The notes under the pieces: generated by a model
Seen by the model: only the letters and a program-made list of their open reading frames with translations
What the model was told of the DNA's origin: nothing
Database searches by the model: none
NCBI GenBank assembly: GCA_963844635.1
Contig: CAWJPD010000011.1
Span: 310,001-374,000, forward strand
Direction: 5' to 3'
Length of the DNA: 64,000 bases
Source: JAJPKK01 sp963844635
GTDB lineage: Bacteria > Pseudomonadota > Alphaproteobacteria > Rhizobiales > Xanthobacteraceae
Made by a program: the position numbers and the translations under genes
Shown here: in pieces, positions 9,823 to 19,024 of the stretch
Numbering within the stretch: the first letter of the stretch is position 1
Layout: every line of letters begins with the position of its first letter

Positions 9823-10503
9823 TCAGCCGTCGCGCCGCCGCGGGCGCGACGGGGATTGGGATAACAGCAGCCGGACGAGGTCGGCCGAGTTCTTGGCGCC
9901 CAGTTTTCGGGTGATGCGCCAACGATGGTTGGCAGCGCTATGCCGGCTTATCCCCAGCATTTCGGCAATCTCGCCGTTGGCGGCGCCGGCGACGATGTGG
10001 GCGAGCACGTCACGCTCGGTGCGCGACAAGCTGGCGCCGTGCTCGGATTGCAGGAACGGGAGATCGACTGTCATCGCCTTGGCGGCGCGGCGGCTCCAGT
10101 GTTCGACCGCCTCGCGCACCCTGAGGACCGCGGTATAGGGGTCGAACGGCTTCTCGATAAAATCATGGGCGCCGTTTTTGATTGCTTCGACGACCGCCGG
10201 ACTGTCACGACGCGCAGAGATCAAGAAGATAGGCGCGGCATAACCTGCGCCATTGAGTTCTTTGAGAACCTCAAGGCCTGAAAGTCCGGGCATGACCACA
10301 TCGAGAAAGACGCAGAGCGGGACCCGCGCCGGCGCGGTGCGCAGAAATGACGGACCGTCGGAAAACCCGGTCACTTGAAAGCCTTCAAGCGCGAGTATGG
10401 TCGACAGCAGCTCCCGGAATTCCGCGTTGTCGTCGACGATGAAAATCTCGTCCGCGCGCCTGAAGTCATGCGCCGTCACGCCCTGACCACACCACCCTTC
10501 CAT
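9823..10503 (-). CDS. FixJ/NarL-type two-component response regulator
   Basis: Two-domain response regulator of 226 residues. The ATG at 10503 is preferred over the upstream 10572 because GGGAG stands 7 bases before it. The receiver domain (about 17-130) has the acidic pair DD, phospho-acceptor Asp68 in FLDVVMPG, and the Lys of EKPFDPY. The C-terminal LuxR-type helix-turn-helix begins near SRTERDVLAHIVAGAANGEIAEMLGIS; its recognition helix (SRHSAANHRWR) differs from the common SPRTVEVHR form. No histidine kinase gene is nearby, so the signal is unknown. Confidence 0.85.
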   Translation of the reverse strand: MEGWCGQGVTAHDFRRADEIFIVDDNAEFRELLSTILALEGFQVTGFSDGPSFLRTAPARVPLCVFLDVVMPGLSGLEVLKELNGAGYAAPIFLISARRDSPAVVEAIKNGAHDFIEKPFDPYTAVLRVREAVEHWSRRAAKAMTVDLPFLQSEHGASLSRTERDVLAHIVAGAANGEIAEMLGISRHSAANHRWRITRKLGAKNSADLVRLLLSQSPSRPRRRDG

Positions 10504-11178
10504 GTTGTACTCCCTGGTCGCGGCCTGTATCCGGCACGCAAACCGGCATTGGCGTGAGCTGCGAGCGCGCACCCTGCGCCCCGAGCGCGAGACTCCCGCG
10601 CGCGCGAAAGTGGCGTGGCGACCGCTGCGTCGAGCATGACGCCGAGCGAAGACTCCGGGCGACGCCCGGTATCGTTCACACCTATCTTATACGGCCTGAG
10701 ATTGCCAAATTATTAAATACAACCTTTAGTGGGATGCCCGTGGCCCCTGGGCACCGCTAGTCCACTCGGGCATTCCTGCCGCCCCGATCCCCTTTGATTT
10801 TGTGGATGATTTTTGCCCGAAGAGTATGTTTTTCGGGAATAGGCAGGGCGAGCCGGAGGCGACGCCCCTGCGGCCTCACAACACTCTTTTCTTGTTTCGT
10901 GCGACGCAAAGCAAAAAAAAGCGCCGCAACGGAACCTTCAGCGCAGCCGTACGTTGTTTCTGCCGGACCAAAGTCAGTGGAACCAAAGAGGGCGGGAGTG
11001 GCCGCGGGATCGCTTTCCAGGAAGGCGACAATTTAAATTTTGATTCGCTTGATTGACTGAGCGTTTGCCCTGAGCGGAAGCAGCGCCTTTGTGTTGACGG
11101 CGAATTAGCGCCCGCGGGGCTAGGACCGACGAATAGTCGTTTGCGTGGTGAGAGTTGATGCATTGAGGAGTAGCGGTC
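10504..11178. other. Intergenic region with hairpin and decayed repeat
   Basis: Contains the upstream side of the regulator gene, a relatively AT-rich patch around 10680-10730, a hairpin with arms GGGATGCCCG/CGGGCATTCC (about 10731-10777), and a decayed module A of the modular palindromic family (10794-10843, reverse orientation). The short open frame at 10802-11056 has no protein-like composition and is not called. Confidence 0.5.
10794..10843 (-). repeat. Decayed module A of the modular palindromic family
   Basis: Reads GATTTTGTGGATGATTTTTG then CCGAAGAG...TTTTTCGGGAAT, clearly related to the reverse complement of module A seen intact at 49052-49100 and 62630-62676, but diverged. It suggests old as well as recent insertions. 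Confidence 0.45.
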
Positions 11179-11553
11179 ATGGTTGTCGCTGCAATTGTGC
11201 TGTCGGTCCTGGGTATCGTCATCGGCGTCGGGTTGATGATAATGAACTTCCGCAAGAAGAAGTCGGCGGCCTATTTCGCCGACATCGACGGCGTGCTGAA
11301 ACAGGATTGGTCGCGGACGGGAAACATCGATTTCCACATCACGGAATTCGACAGCGCGTCTCCCCAATACCTCGTGCTGCGGGTCGAGGAGCAGAAGGTC
11401 ACCGAAAACGTGATGGGTCAGGACGTGGTCCAGTTGCGCTGGCGTCTTGCAACTGTGGACGAGGCGAAGGACATCGTGGTCTACTGGAACGCGGGCAAGG
11501 CGGAGCGAACCCCCAACCCGGATCGGCGAAATTTCGTTTTGAAGAGCGCGTGA
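11179..11553 (+). CDS. Small single-pass membrane protein, unknown function
   Basis: 124 residues. One N-terminal hydrophobic segment (about residues 2-22, AAIVLSVLGIVIGVGLMIM) is followed at once by RKKK, which would hold the rest in the cytoplasm. The soluble part (YFADIDGVLKQDW onward) has no family I recognise. GAGGAG stands 11 bases before the ATG. It is a lone gene between convergent and divergent neighbours. Confidence 0.65.
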   Translation: MVVAAIVLSVLGIVIGVGLMIMNFRKKKSAAYFADIDGVLKQDWSRTGNIDFHITEFDSASPQYLVLRVEEQKVTENVMGQDVVQLRWRLATVDEAKDIVVYWNAGKAERTPNPDRRNFVLKSA

Positions 11554-11624
11554 CCGGCGGCAGGCCGCGGTGTCGGCTCGTCTCGGCGCCACCCGACGAA
11601 GTTTGTCAGAAGATTACTGCTCGC

Positions 11625-12590
11625 TCACCAATAGCAGCCATCTTCGACACGCTTGAACCCACTCGGCGTTTCCTCCGGGCTCGGCCGGCACCAATTGTCA
11701 TTGGAGAGGGCGGCATGTTCCCAGCGCCGCCCGAGAATCCCAAACAATACCTGGGTGGTGCCACCGAGATGGACACCGACTTTGCCTCGCGACTTCGCAT
11801 GGACAACCAAGGGCAATGAGAACGCGCCGGCACCGACCAACGCCACGTCATAGTCAAGCGCGTCCATTCTTCCCTTCATATGGCCCAACGCCTCGAACCA
11901 ATCGCGACTTTCGGGAGCCACGAGGCCCGCACTCAGCGGCGCACGGACGGTGAGAAGGCCGAATTCCGGCAACATCTCAGCATTCGTCCATAGCAAGCGG
12001 CGCTTCGCGTATTGTTGCTCGATCGTGGTGGCGAACGGTGAAATGACAAGAACGCGCTTTCCTTGCAATTTGCGCGACCAGGGACGTGTCGAGAAACACG
12101 GATCAAGGCTCTCGAACCTCACAAGCGTCCCTTGCGGACAATGGGTGCGGAGGATTTTGCCCTGAACCGCGACATCCCACCAGGCAAGGGCATCACAGGC
12201 CTTCAGGGCCTCCAGATAAACCCCGCTGAAACGATCGAAGACACCCTCATCCGAGGGAAAAACTCCAGCATTGAGGTACAGCGCGTCGAGGGCCCACGCA
12301 GAATAACGTAACGGGACATGTCCTCGCGCCAGCGCACGGGACCGCCTTAGAAACATCCTGATGACGGCTGCTTCAACCGCTCCCATCTTTCCGGCAGCGT
12401 AGGGACGCCCCTCGACGATTGCTGCCTCGAGCAACGGCGCCGCGCTCACGATCGGATGGATGAGAAGCCAATGCTCTTTCAGCTCAGAAAATCGGCGGTG
12501 GATATTCCGGAGCGAGTCCGGCAACCGCGGGAACCGTTCTCGAATAGCGGCGCCCACGAACTTGCGAAGCCGAGGTTGAGCGTGGCTCAA
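11625..12590 (-). CDS. GT-D-fold-like protein, possibly polysaccharide-related
   Basis: 321 residues, intact frame. I see a GRPYAAGKMGAVE segment near residue 61, LVISPFATTIEQQ near 180, and VHLGGTTQVLFGILGRRWEH near the C-terminus. The last resembles a motif of proteins with a GT-D-type glycosyltransferase-like fold found in polysaccharide loci. The assignment is tentative. No other glycan genes adjoin it. It is followed downstream by the convergent small membrane protein gene. Confidence 0.55.
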   Translation of the reverse strand: MSHAQPRLRKFVGAAIRERFPRLPDSLRNIHRRFSELKEHWLLIHPIVSAAPLLEAAIVEGRPYAAGKMGAVEAAVIRMFLRRSRALARGHVPLRYSAWALDALYLNAGVFPSDEGVFDRFSGVYLEALKACDALAWWDVAVQGKILRTHCPQGTLVRFESLDPCFSTRPWSRKLQGKRVLVISPFATTIEQQYAKRRLLWTNAEMLPEFGLLTVRAPLSAGLVAPESRDWFEALGHMKGRMDALDYDVALVGAGAFSLPLVVHAKSRGKVGVHLGGTTQVLFGILGRRWEHAALSNDNWCRPSPEETPSGFKRVEDGCYW

Positions 12591-12926
12591 TGAGCACTCC
12601 GGCGGGAAGCAATGGTCTCACGCATCGAAACTACAATGGACGGCACACGCAAGCTAACGAGAAGCCATTCGCCGTGAACTCAAGCTGCTCCCAACTTTGC
12701 ATTGACGACGCACCCTGCTCGGCGTTGCGGTCAGAGAAGCGGCGCTGGCGGTCGCCTTACTGGAACTGGAAACGCTGCCGGGGTGGACGGGCCTCGTGAT
12801 GCGGTTGCCAAGTTACGCTACGCGAACCCGGATGAAGCTTCGCGTCAGCTCGGCGACCCGCCAACGTGCTTGAGGTTCGATTTTAAGCAACGCTCCGCTT
12901 CATACACCCCAAATTAAGGGGTTGCG
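12591..12926. other. Intergenic region, no gene seen
   Basis: Separates the GT-D-like gene from the lexA operator. The short open frames are not convincing. There is no recognised repeat or RNA. Confidence 0.4.
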
Positions 12927-12941
12927 GAACACATATGGAAC
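12927..12941 (-). promoter_or_regulatory. Predicted LexA operator
   Basis: GAAC-ACATATG-GAAC is an exact match, on the reverse strand, to the alphaproteobacterial LexA box GTTC-N7-GTTC. The second half-site also forms the left arm of an inverted repeat, GAACGGA-TAGCT-TCCGTTC (12938-12956). It lies about 140 bases before the lexA start, the expected place for autorepression in the SOS response. Confidence 0.8.
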
Positions 12942-13079
12942 GGATAGCTTCCGTTCATGATTTGTTTTAAGGCCGCGTCATGAGTCACGGCGATACGGTC
13001 GCGCTGCGGAAATCGCTCGCGGGTGATGCAAACGTAGGCAGTGTCCGGCGGTCCCGGGCAGCCGGGGGAGAAAGAGCGA

Positions 13080-13784
13080 ATGTTGACACGCAAGCAGTAC
13101 GAGCTTCTGCGCTTCATCCATGAGCGATTGAAGGAGGCCGGTGTACCGCCCTCCTTCGACGAGATGAAGGAGGCGCTCGACCTGCGCTCCAAGTCCGGCA
13201 TTCATCGCCTGATTACCGCATTGGAAGAGCGTGGTTTCATTCGCCGGATGCCTAACCGGGCTCGCGCCATCGAAGTGATAAAGCTGCCGGAATTGGTCGC
13301 GCACGGGGTCGGCAGCACGCGCACCCGTGGCTTTGTTCCCAATGTGATCGAGGGAAACCTCGGTCGTGTGCGCGCGCCGTCCGGGGATGACGATTTCGGC
13401 CGGCCGGTCGCCGTTCCGGTGATGGGCCGCATTGCAGCCGGCACGCCGATCGAGGCGATCCAGAGCAAGAGCAGCGTCATCAACATGCCTGCCGACCTTC
13501 TGTCGACGGGCGAACATTTTGCCCTCGAAGTGCGCGGCGATTCGATGATCGAGGCCGGCATCCTCGACGGCGACATCGCACTGATCAAGAAAAGCGAGGC
13601 GGCCGATACCGGCGACATCGTCGTCGCTTTGATCGATGAAGAAGAAGCCACTTTGAAGCGGTTCCGTCGCCGCGGCGCCTCAATCGCTCTCGAGCCGGCC
13701 AACACCTCGTATGAAGTCCGCATCCTGCCGCCAAATCGCGTTCGCATCCAAGGCAAGCTTGTCGGCCTGTTCAGGCGGTATTGA
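13080..13784 (+). CDS. lexA: LexA repressor, SOS regulator
   Basis: Transcriptional repressor that self-cleaves on contact with RecA filaments. 234 residues from ATG at 13080; GGGGGAG precedes it, and MLTRKQYELLRFI is the family's usual start. The N-terminal winged helix (about 1-65) includes PSFDEMKEALDLRSKSGIHRLI. The cleavage site is Ala120-Gly121 (RIAAGTP), and the catalytic pair is Ser155 (RGDSMIEAG) and Lys193 (ATLKRF). The linker is long, as in other alphaproteobacteria. Autoregulation is supported by the operator at 12927. Confidence 0.96.
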   Translation: MLTRKQYELLRFIHERLKEAGVPPSFDEMKEALDLRSKSGIHRLITALEERGFIRRMPNRARAIEVIKLPELVAHGVGSTRTRGFVPNVIEGNLGRVRAPSGDDDFGRPVAVPVMGRIAAGTPIEAIQSKSSVINMPADLLSTGEHFALEVRGDSMIEAGILDGDIALIKKSEAADTGDIVVALIDEEEATLKRFRRRGASIALEPANTSYEVRILPPNRVRIQGKLVGLFRRY

Positions 13785-13829
13785 TTGCCTCGACCGAGAG
13801 CAAGATGGAAAGTGCATGTACCTCCATGC

Positions 13830-14246
13830 TCAGGGCATGCCCGTCAGGTTCGGCCCAAACCATCTGCCGAGCAGAAAGCAGAGGACGGCAATGACCGCCC
13901 CCGCAATGAGGTTCGGTAGCGAGATCAGCCTCGTTAGTGGTCGCTGGTGCAATCCGCTCAGTGAAAACAAGCAAGCCGCGGTGATCGCTGTGAAGATGAT
14001 CAGAGGGTGACCGAACAGGCCGCCTCCGAATGGGCGCCGGTCGGCGTAGACTCCTAATCCGATACCGCCCAGCGCCATCAGCCCGAACCACCAGGTCAGA
14101 AGGTGAGGCGACACCGGGATCGGAGGCGCCTCGCGAGGGGCGGTCGCCGAAAGGTGCCGAACGATTTTGGCGTTGGAGTCTTCCTCCCGGCGCTGCTCCT
14201 TCGTGGCGCCCTGCTTTGCTTCGGCCTGCCGCTTTTCGTTCGTCAT
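13830..14246 (-). CDS. Small membrane protein, unknown function
   Basis: 138 residues from ATG at 14246 (MTNEKRQAEAKQG); the frame is also open to 14294. The N-terminal third is charged and soluble. Hydrophobic segments follow: about 54-70 (LLTWWFGLMALGGIGLGVY), 80-98 (HPLIIFTAITAACLFSLSG) and 112-128 (LIAGAVIAVLCFLLG). No recognised family. It is convergent with lexA. Confidence 0.6.
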   Translation of the reverse strand: MTNEKRQAEAKQGATKEQRREEDSNAKIVRHLSATAPREAPPIPVSPHLLTWWFGLMALGGIGLGVYADRRPFGGGLFGHPLIIFTAITAACLFSLSGLHQRPLTRLISLPNLIAGAVIAVLCFLLGRWFGPNLTGMP

Positions 14247-14289
14247 CGCTCCGGCCCGCTCGTATCGGTGGTCCCAACTCAGGACTTCC

Positions 14290-14395
14290 ACCAAATCAGT
14301 CTAACTGCCACGATGCTCGGCAGGAATCAGCAGCATGGTGCGGCGAACGGCCGGCGACTGACGCAGTCATTCCCGCTGGGAACCCAGATCGCCAC
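14290..14395 (+). repeat. Inverted-end element, copy 3 of 3 (decayed arms)
   Basis: Shares with 1336-1447 and the reverse of 61021-61133 the stretch TAACTGCC-CGA and the core CTCGGCAGGAATCAGCAGC (14317-14335), then ATGGTGCGG, and ends with a recognisable right arm (CATTCCCGCTGGGAACCC). The arms pair less well here, so this copy looks older. It sits between two divergent genes. Confidence 0.5.
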
Positions 14396-14544
14396 GGAGC
14401 ACGCCACCTGCTTTCCTCCGGGTCCGCGGCGAAAAGCTTGTAGCAGCGATGGCGCGCGGCGGCGACAGTCCGCCGATGTGATACATTGAGGCACGGGATC
14501 GGCGCGCGCCGAGCCTGACCGGATCGCGAGGCCATGAACGATCG

Positions 14545-16668
14545 ATGAAACTCCTGAGCGTGAGCGTTGCCCTGTTCGGCATTCTTGTGATCGCACAGGC
14601 TGCCGGGAGTGCGCAGTGGTCAGGTGCACCGCTTGGCCTCGTTGCCCTTGTATCCGCCGTGGCTACCTATCGCGCCACCGACATATCTAGCTTCCTCAAG
14701 ATCTTCATCGCAATCTTTTCGACTGAGACGATCGTGTTCGGCCTCGTGGTCCTCGCCGGCCGCATCGGCGCGTGGCCCAATGCGTACGCTGATTATCTGC
14801 CGCCTGAATCGCTGCCCCTTACGGTCGCGATCTTCTCGATCCTGGTCTACGTGATCGCCCACTTATCGACGGTCCGGCAAATCATGCGAATCGCCGACCG
14901 CTATTTCAATGCCGACGAGATATCGCGCGCCCGCATCTGGCCGCTGCCACCTTTCTCCGCCCACGAACGGCGCATTGCCGTCGCCATGGTGATTTTTCTT
15001 GTGCTGATCAACCAGGCGCAGGTCGGAATCATGGTGCGGCTGAACTTCTTCAACCGCGACTGGTATGACGCCATCCAAAAGCGCGACGAGGCCACCTTTT
15101 GGCATCAGCTCCTGTTCGTTTTTACGCCATGGGCCTTCACCTATGTTTCGTCGACAGTCATCGAGTTCTTCACCCAATCGATGCTGGTGATCCGCTGGCG
15201 GCGCTGGCTCAGCGATCATTTCATTTCGCGATGGCTGGCGCAGCATAACCATTATCGGATCAGCCTCGTCGCGGGGCAGACCGATAACCCCGATCAGCGC
15301 ATCGCCGAGGACATCTATCGTTTCATCAATGGGGGCACCGATGGATCGACCACCTCCTATGGCCTCTATGAATTTTCGATTTTGCTGATCTCAACGATGT
15401 CCTCGCTCGTCTCCTTTGGTATCGTGCTGTGGGACCTTTCGGCGAATTTCACTTTTCCCGGGACCAATATTCCGGTGCCCGGTTTCCTGTTCTGGGTCGC
15501 CCTGCTTTACGCGGCGACCGGGACCCTGGTCACGCACCTGATCGGACGCCCGCTGATCGGCCTCTACTTCCAGCGCCAGCATATGGAAGCGGACTTCCGC
15601 TTTTCCCTTGCGAGACTGCGCGAGTACACCGAGCAGGTTGCGCTTCTGAGCGGCGAAGGCGCGGAACAAGAGATGGTAGACCGGCGCTTCGGCGCACTGA
15701 TCGCGAACTTCATCGACCTCGTGTTCCGGCGCATGCGGGTCGCGGCGTTCACGCAGGTCTTTGCCCAGCTCTCGCCGATCATTCCGTTCGTCTTCACGGC
15801 GCCCTTCTATTTCGCGCGCAAGATCGAACTCGGAGCAATGACACAGACAGCGAGCGCCTTCTCGCAGGTGTCGCAGGCGCTGACCTTCTTCGTGAATTAC
15901 TACACCTATCTCGCCGGCTTCAAATCGGTGGTCGACCGCCTGAACTCGTTCGACGCCGCGATCGAACACGCCCAGGAACTCGCCGAGTCCGGGCCGGCGC
16001 ACCTTGTCGGCACCGGCGCGCCGCGGATCGGACTGGATGATGTCGGCGTGTCGTTGCCCGATGGTCGACATATTATCGAGACCGGACACCTCGTGCTCAG
16101 GAGTGGCGAAAGCGTCGCCGTGTCCGGTCCCTCGGGGGTCGGCAAATCGACCCTGTTCCGGGCCATTGCGGGCATTTGGCCCTATGGCGAGGGCCGGGTC
16201 CAAACTCCGGAGGGCGGCAGTGTCATGGTGGTGCCGCAGAAGCCCTATGTCCCGATCGCCAGCTTGCGTGCTGCCGTCAGCTACCCGGCGATGCCGGGCA
16301 CCTATTCGGATGACGACATCCGCACGGCGCTCGTCGATGCGCAGATCGGCAAACTCGCTGACCAGCTCGATCACGAAGACGTATGGTCGCAGCGTCTGTC
16401 GGGCGGCGAACTGCAGCGCCTCGCACTGGCGCGCGCCCTGCTGATGAAGCCGGACTGGCTGTTCCTCGATGAAGCGACCTCCGCGGTCGACGAAAAGCAG
16501 GAGGCCGATCTCTACGGCGTTCTGGCGCGGCGGCTGCCGCACACGACGGTCATCTCGATCGGACACCGGTCTTCGGTCGTCGCTCTCCATCACCGCCACA
16601 TCGAGATCATTCCCGAGGGCGATCGCTTCGTGTTGCGCGACGCCCCCAAGGCTGCGGCCGCCGAGTGA
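14545..16668 (+). CDS. ABC transporter, fused permease/ATPase (SbmA/ABCD type)
   Basis: 707-residue half-transporter of the family related to SbmA/BacA and peroxisomal ABCD proteins, probably moving peptides or cobalamin-like compounds across the inner membrane. The first ~95 residues form an extra hydrophobic region. The membrane domain begins near HERRIAVAMVIFLVLINQAQVGI, and includes the family-typical NFFNRDWYDA and DNPDQRIAED. ATPase: Walker A GPSGVGKST (about 527-535), signature LSGGELQRLALARAL (about 617), Walker B WLFLDEATSAVD and the H-loop ISIGHR. All catalytic residues are present. The substrate cannot be told from sequence. Confidence 0.87.
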   Translation: MKLLSVSVALFGILVIAQAAGSAQWSGAPLGLVALVSAVATYRATDISSFLKIFIAIFSTETIVFGLVVLAGRIGAWPNAYADYLPPESLPLTVAIFSILVYVIAHLSTVRQIMRIADRYFNADEISRARIWPLPPFSAHERRIAVAMVIFLVLINQAQVGIMVRLNFFNRDWYDAIQKRDEATFWHQLLFVFTPWAFTYVSSTVIEFFTQSMLVIRWRRWLSDHFISRWLAQHNHYRISLVAGQTDNPDQRIAEDIYRFINGGTDGSTTSYGLYEFSILLISTMSSLVSFGIVLWDLSANFTFPGTNIPVPGFLFWVALLYAATGTLVTHLIGRPLIGLYFQRQHMEADFRFSLARLREYTEQVALLSGEGAEQEMVDRRFGALIANFIDLVFRRMRVAAFTQVFAQLSPIIPFVFTAPFYFARKIELGAMTQTASAFSQVSQALTFFVNYYTYLAGFKSVVDRLNSFDAAIEHAQELAESGPAHLVGTGAPRIGLDDVGVSLPDGRHIIETGHLVLRSGESVAVSGPSGVGKSTLFRAIAGIWPYGEGRVQTPEGGSVMVVPQKPYVPIASLRAAVSYPAMPGTYSDDDIRTALVDAQIGKLADQLDHEDVWSQRLSGGELQRLALARALLMKPDWLFLDEATSAVDEKQEADLYGVLARRLPHTTVISIGHRSSVVALHHRHIEIIPEGDRFVLRDAPKAAAAE

Positions 16669-16770
16669 CGCCGCGAATTATGGTGATCGCGCGTGTATCA
16701 ACCGGCGTGGATGGGCCTTTTGGCCACACCAAATCGGCGACGAGGGTGACGCGAAAGGCAAGTTCGGCTG

Positions 16771-17028
16771 ATGCACGACCCCACGGAATTCGGCAGCTGC
16801 TGCAAATCCATGGCTGCCGCGATGTCATTCCCCGGCGAGCGGCATTTTTTCGTGGAAAATGGCGTGTTCAGGATTATCGCTGGGCAAGCAAAAATGACCG
16901 ATGGGAGAGTGGCGACCTACGCGGACAACATGTACTTCTGCCCCTTCTGCGGCGTGTCTTTGCAAACCCTTGACGAGGTAAAGGCTCGCCTCGGTGGGCG
17001 ATTTCCCGACCTTTCCCAAAAGGGATGA
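16771..17028 (+). CDS. Small putative zinc-binding protein
   Basis: 85 residues. A C-terminal CPFCGVSLQ pair of cysteines, with the earlier SCCKSM pair, could bind one zinc ion. Composition and a compact hydrophobic core (HFFVENGVFRIIAG) look protein-like. Function unknown; no neighbour explains it. Confidence 0.6.
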   Translation: MHDPTEFGSCCKSMAAAMSFPGERHFFVENGVFRIIAGQAKMTDGRVATYADNMYFCPFCGVSLQTLDEVKARLGGRFPDLSQKG

Positions 17029-17143
17029 ACGACGATAGATTGAACGATCGTCGCCAAGAGTTGCGGGGTAATTCAGTGGATTCTTTCCATTCTCGTCCCT
17101 GCGCATGCTCGTCTGATGATGGTGCGGGCGAGGAGGTTGGAGA

Positions 17144-18012
17144 ATGAGCGCATTGGGATGGATAAAAACGGTCTTCGCCGTTGCAGGCCGGGTCGCGATC
17201 CTTGCCGTCCCGGCTCTCGCGGCCGGCTGGATCAATCCGGCGGCGGCGCAGGTGCCCGATTTCGCGATCGACAGCAATACCGCCTGGCTCATGGTCGGCG
17301 ACGAATTGCTGCCGGCTGCGAGCGGACCCGTCCCGGTGACGAACGACAAGCGCTATCCTTATGTCGACAATCGCGACGCGCGACGCTCCGGGACGCAACC
17401 GACCTATCGCGTCGCGGATCTCAGCAATCCCATCCTGCTGCCCTGGGCCGGGAAGAGATGCGCAAGGCCAACGAGGACGTTCTGGCAGGCAAGATTCCGT
17501 TCCGCGCCCGCGAGCGCTGCTATCCCGCGGGCGTTCCCGCCTTCGTGGTCTATACGCTGGCCGAGCCGATCGTCTTTCTGCAGACCGCAACGGAAGTGAC
17601 GATGATCGACATGGGCGGTCCGGAAATGCGGCGCGTTTATCTCGACGTGCCGCATTCGGCGCATGTCACCCCGTCATGGTATGGTGAGTCGGTCGGGCAC
17701 TACGAGGGCGGGGATACGCTGGTCGTCGACACCATCGGCCTGTCGCCCAAAAGCTTCGTCGATAATTACCGCACGCCGCATACCGACCGGCTGCACGTCG
17801 TCGAGCGCTTCACGCTCTCGGCGGACAGGAAATCCCTCACCGTCGCGATCGATGTCGACGATCCCGGCGCCTTCACCACGCCGTGGTCCGCGGTGCAAAA
17901 ATTCCGACGCGTCGCGCGCGCGTTCACGGAAGATGTTTGCGCCGAGAACAACAACGATTTTTTCAACTACGAACTGGTGCCGCTGCCGCAGGCCAACCCC
18001 GCCGATTTTTGA
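17144..18012 (+). CDS. Secreted protein of unknown function, frameshifted
   Basis: Starts MSALGWIKTVFAVAGRVAIL with a signal peptide ending about NPAAAQ (residue 36). After SNPILLPWA the frame changes by -1 near 17449 (one C missing in GGCC-GGGAAG), continuing as REEMRKANEDVLAGKIPFRARERCYPAG. The C-terminal half has SWYGESVGHYEGGDTLVVDT, a motif seen in exported proteins of rhizobial relatives. About 289 residues in total. Role unknown. Confidence 0.65.
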
Positions 18013-18054
18013 AACACGCGAACGCCATCGTGCGACCGCGCCGAGTGGGCAAGC

Positions 18055-18618
18055 ATGGCTGGGATCGACGAAAGCAGGATGTTTGTGCCGCTTAAGATTG
18101 CCGTGCTGACGGTGTCGGACACGCGCTCGGTCGACGATGACGTATCCGGCGCGACGCTCGCCGAGCGTATTGCAGCCGCAGGTCACGCGGTCGCCGCTCG
18201 GGCCATCGTCAGCGACGATGTCGACAAGATCGGCGCCGAGGTGAAGGCCTGGATCGCCGATGCATCGATTGATGTGATCATCACCACCGGCGGAACCGGC
18301 TTCACCGGGCGCGACGTGACGCCGGAAGCGGTCGAGCCGCTGTTCGAAAAGCGCATGGACGCGTTCGCAACGCTGTTCCTGATCGTGAGCCATGGCAAGA
18401 TCGGTACCTCCGCGATCCAGACGCGCGCCACTGCGGGAGTCGCAGGCACCACCTTCATCTTCTGTCTTCCCGGGTCGCCGGGCGCCTGCCGCGATGCCTG
18501 GGACGGCATTCTCCTGCACCAGCTCGACTACCGTTATCGCCCCTGCAATTTCGTCGAGATCATGCCGCGGCTGGACGAGCATCTGCGCCGTGCCAAGGCA
18601 CAGGGCGCGACAATTTGA
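18055..18618 (+). CDS. moaB: Molybdenum cofactor biosynthesis protein B
   Basis: MoaB/MogA-family protein handling molybdopterin adenylylation or molybdate insertion. 187 residues. Motifs: IAVLTVSDTRS near the start, TTGGTGFTGRDVTPEAVEPLF in the middle, and FCLPGSPGACRDAWDGIL. The complete frame starts at 18055; an ATG at 18079 is an alternative. It would supply cofactor to enzymes such as the molybdenum hydroxylase at 1857. A GC-rich hairpin repeat begins right after the stop. Confidence 0.93.
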   Translation: MAGIDESRMFVPLKIAVLTVSDTRSVDDDVSGATLAERIAAAGHAVAARAIVSDDVDKIGAEVKAWIADASIDVIITTGGTGFTGRDVTPEAVEPLFEKRMDAFATLFLIVSHGKIGTSAIQTRATAGVAGTTFIFCLPGSPGACRDAWDGILLHQLDYRYRPCNFVEIMPRLDEHLRRAKAQGATI

Positions 18619-18682
18619 GTCCTCCCTCGCGTAGCGCAGCGGAGCGGGGGAGGGGGACCGCGCGCAGCGCGGTGGAGGGGGC
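18619..18682 (+). repeat. GC-rich hairpin repeat, long form (after moaB)
   Basis: Almost the same sequence as 1507-1568, starting directly at the moaB stop. Arms CCTCCCTC/GGGGGAGG give a stable hairpin that could act in 3'-end formation. A reverse partner lies 155 bases on, at 18838. Confidence 0.7.
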
Positions 18683-19024
18683 ACCCTTGAACGGATGGCA
18701 TGCAGGATACCCACGCGATATGACGCGCGCTTTCTGGTTTCGAGTGATATGCTGAGAGCAAATCTGCTTCAGGTTACCGATGCTTTCGGGTCAGTCGCCT
18801 GAAAGGGAGATAATTTTCAGGCGGCGATCCGTCGTTCGCGCCCCCTCCACCATGCTCCGCATGGTCCCCCTCCCCCGCAAAGATGCGGGGGAGGATGGAA
18901 GTGTTATGCCAGCCGATGCAGGACGCTTGCCGGCAAGAAGACGCTACTCGGCTAGGGCTGCACGGGACCAGAAACGGCGAAACTGCGAGGATGAGATTTC
19001 GCCGCGGATGAATGGAAAACGTTA
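18683..19024. other. Intergenic region before glyS
   Basis: Between the moaB-linked repeat and the glyS start. It contains the reverse GC-rich repeat at 18838-18897 and otherwise nothing recognised. The glyQ gene, normally just upstream of glyS, is absent. Confidence 0.5.
18838..18897 (-). repeat. GC-rich hairpin repeat, reverse partner
   Basis: Matches 1719-1779 with a changed but still self-complementary inner loop (ATGCTCCGCAT versus ATGCTTTGCAT). Confidence 0.65.

Noticed and set aside
10802..11056. 84-codon open frame before the small membrane protein
   Set aside because: No ribosome-binding site or protein-like pattern; it overlaps a decayed repeat.
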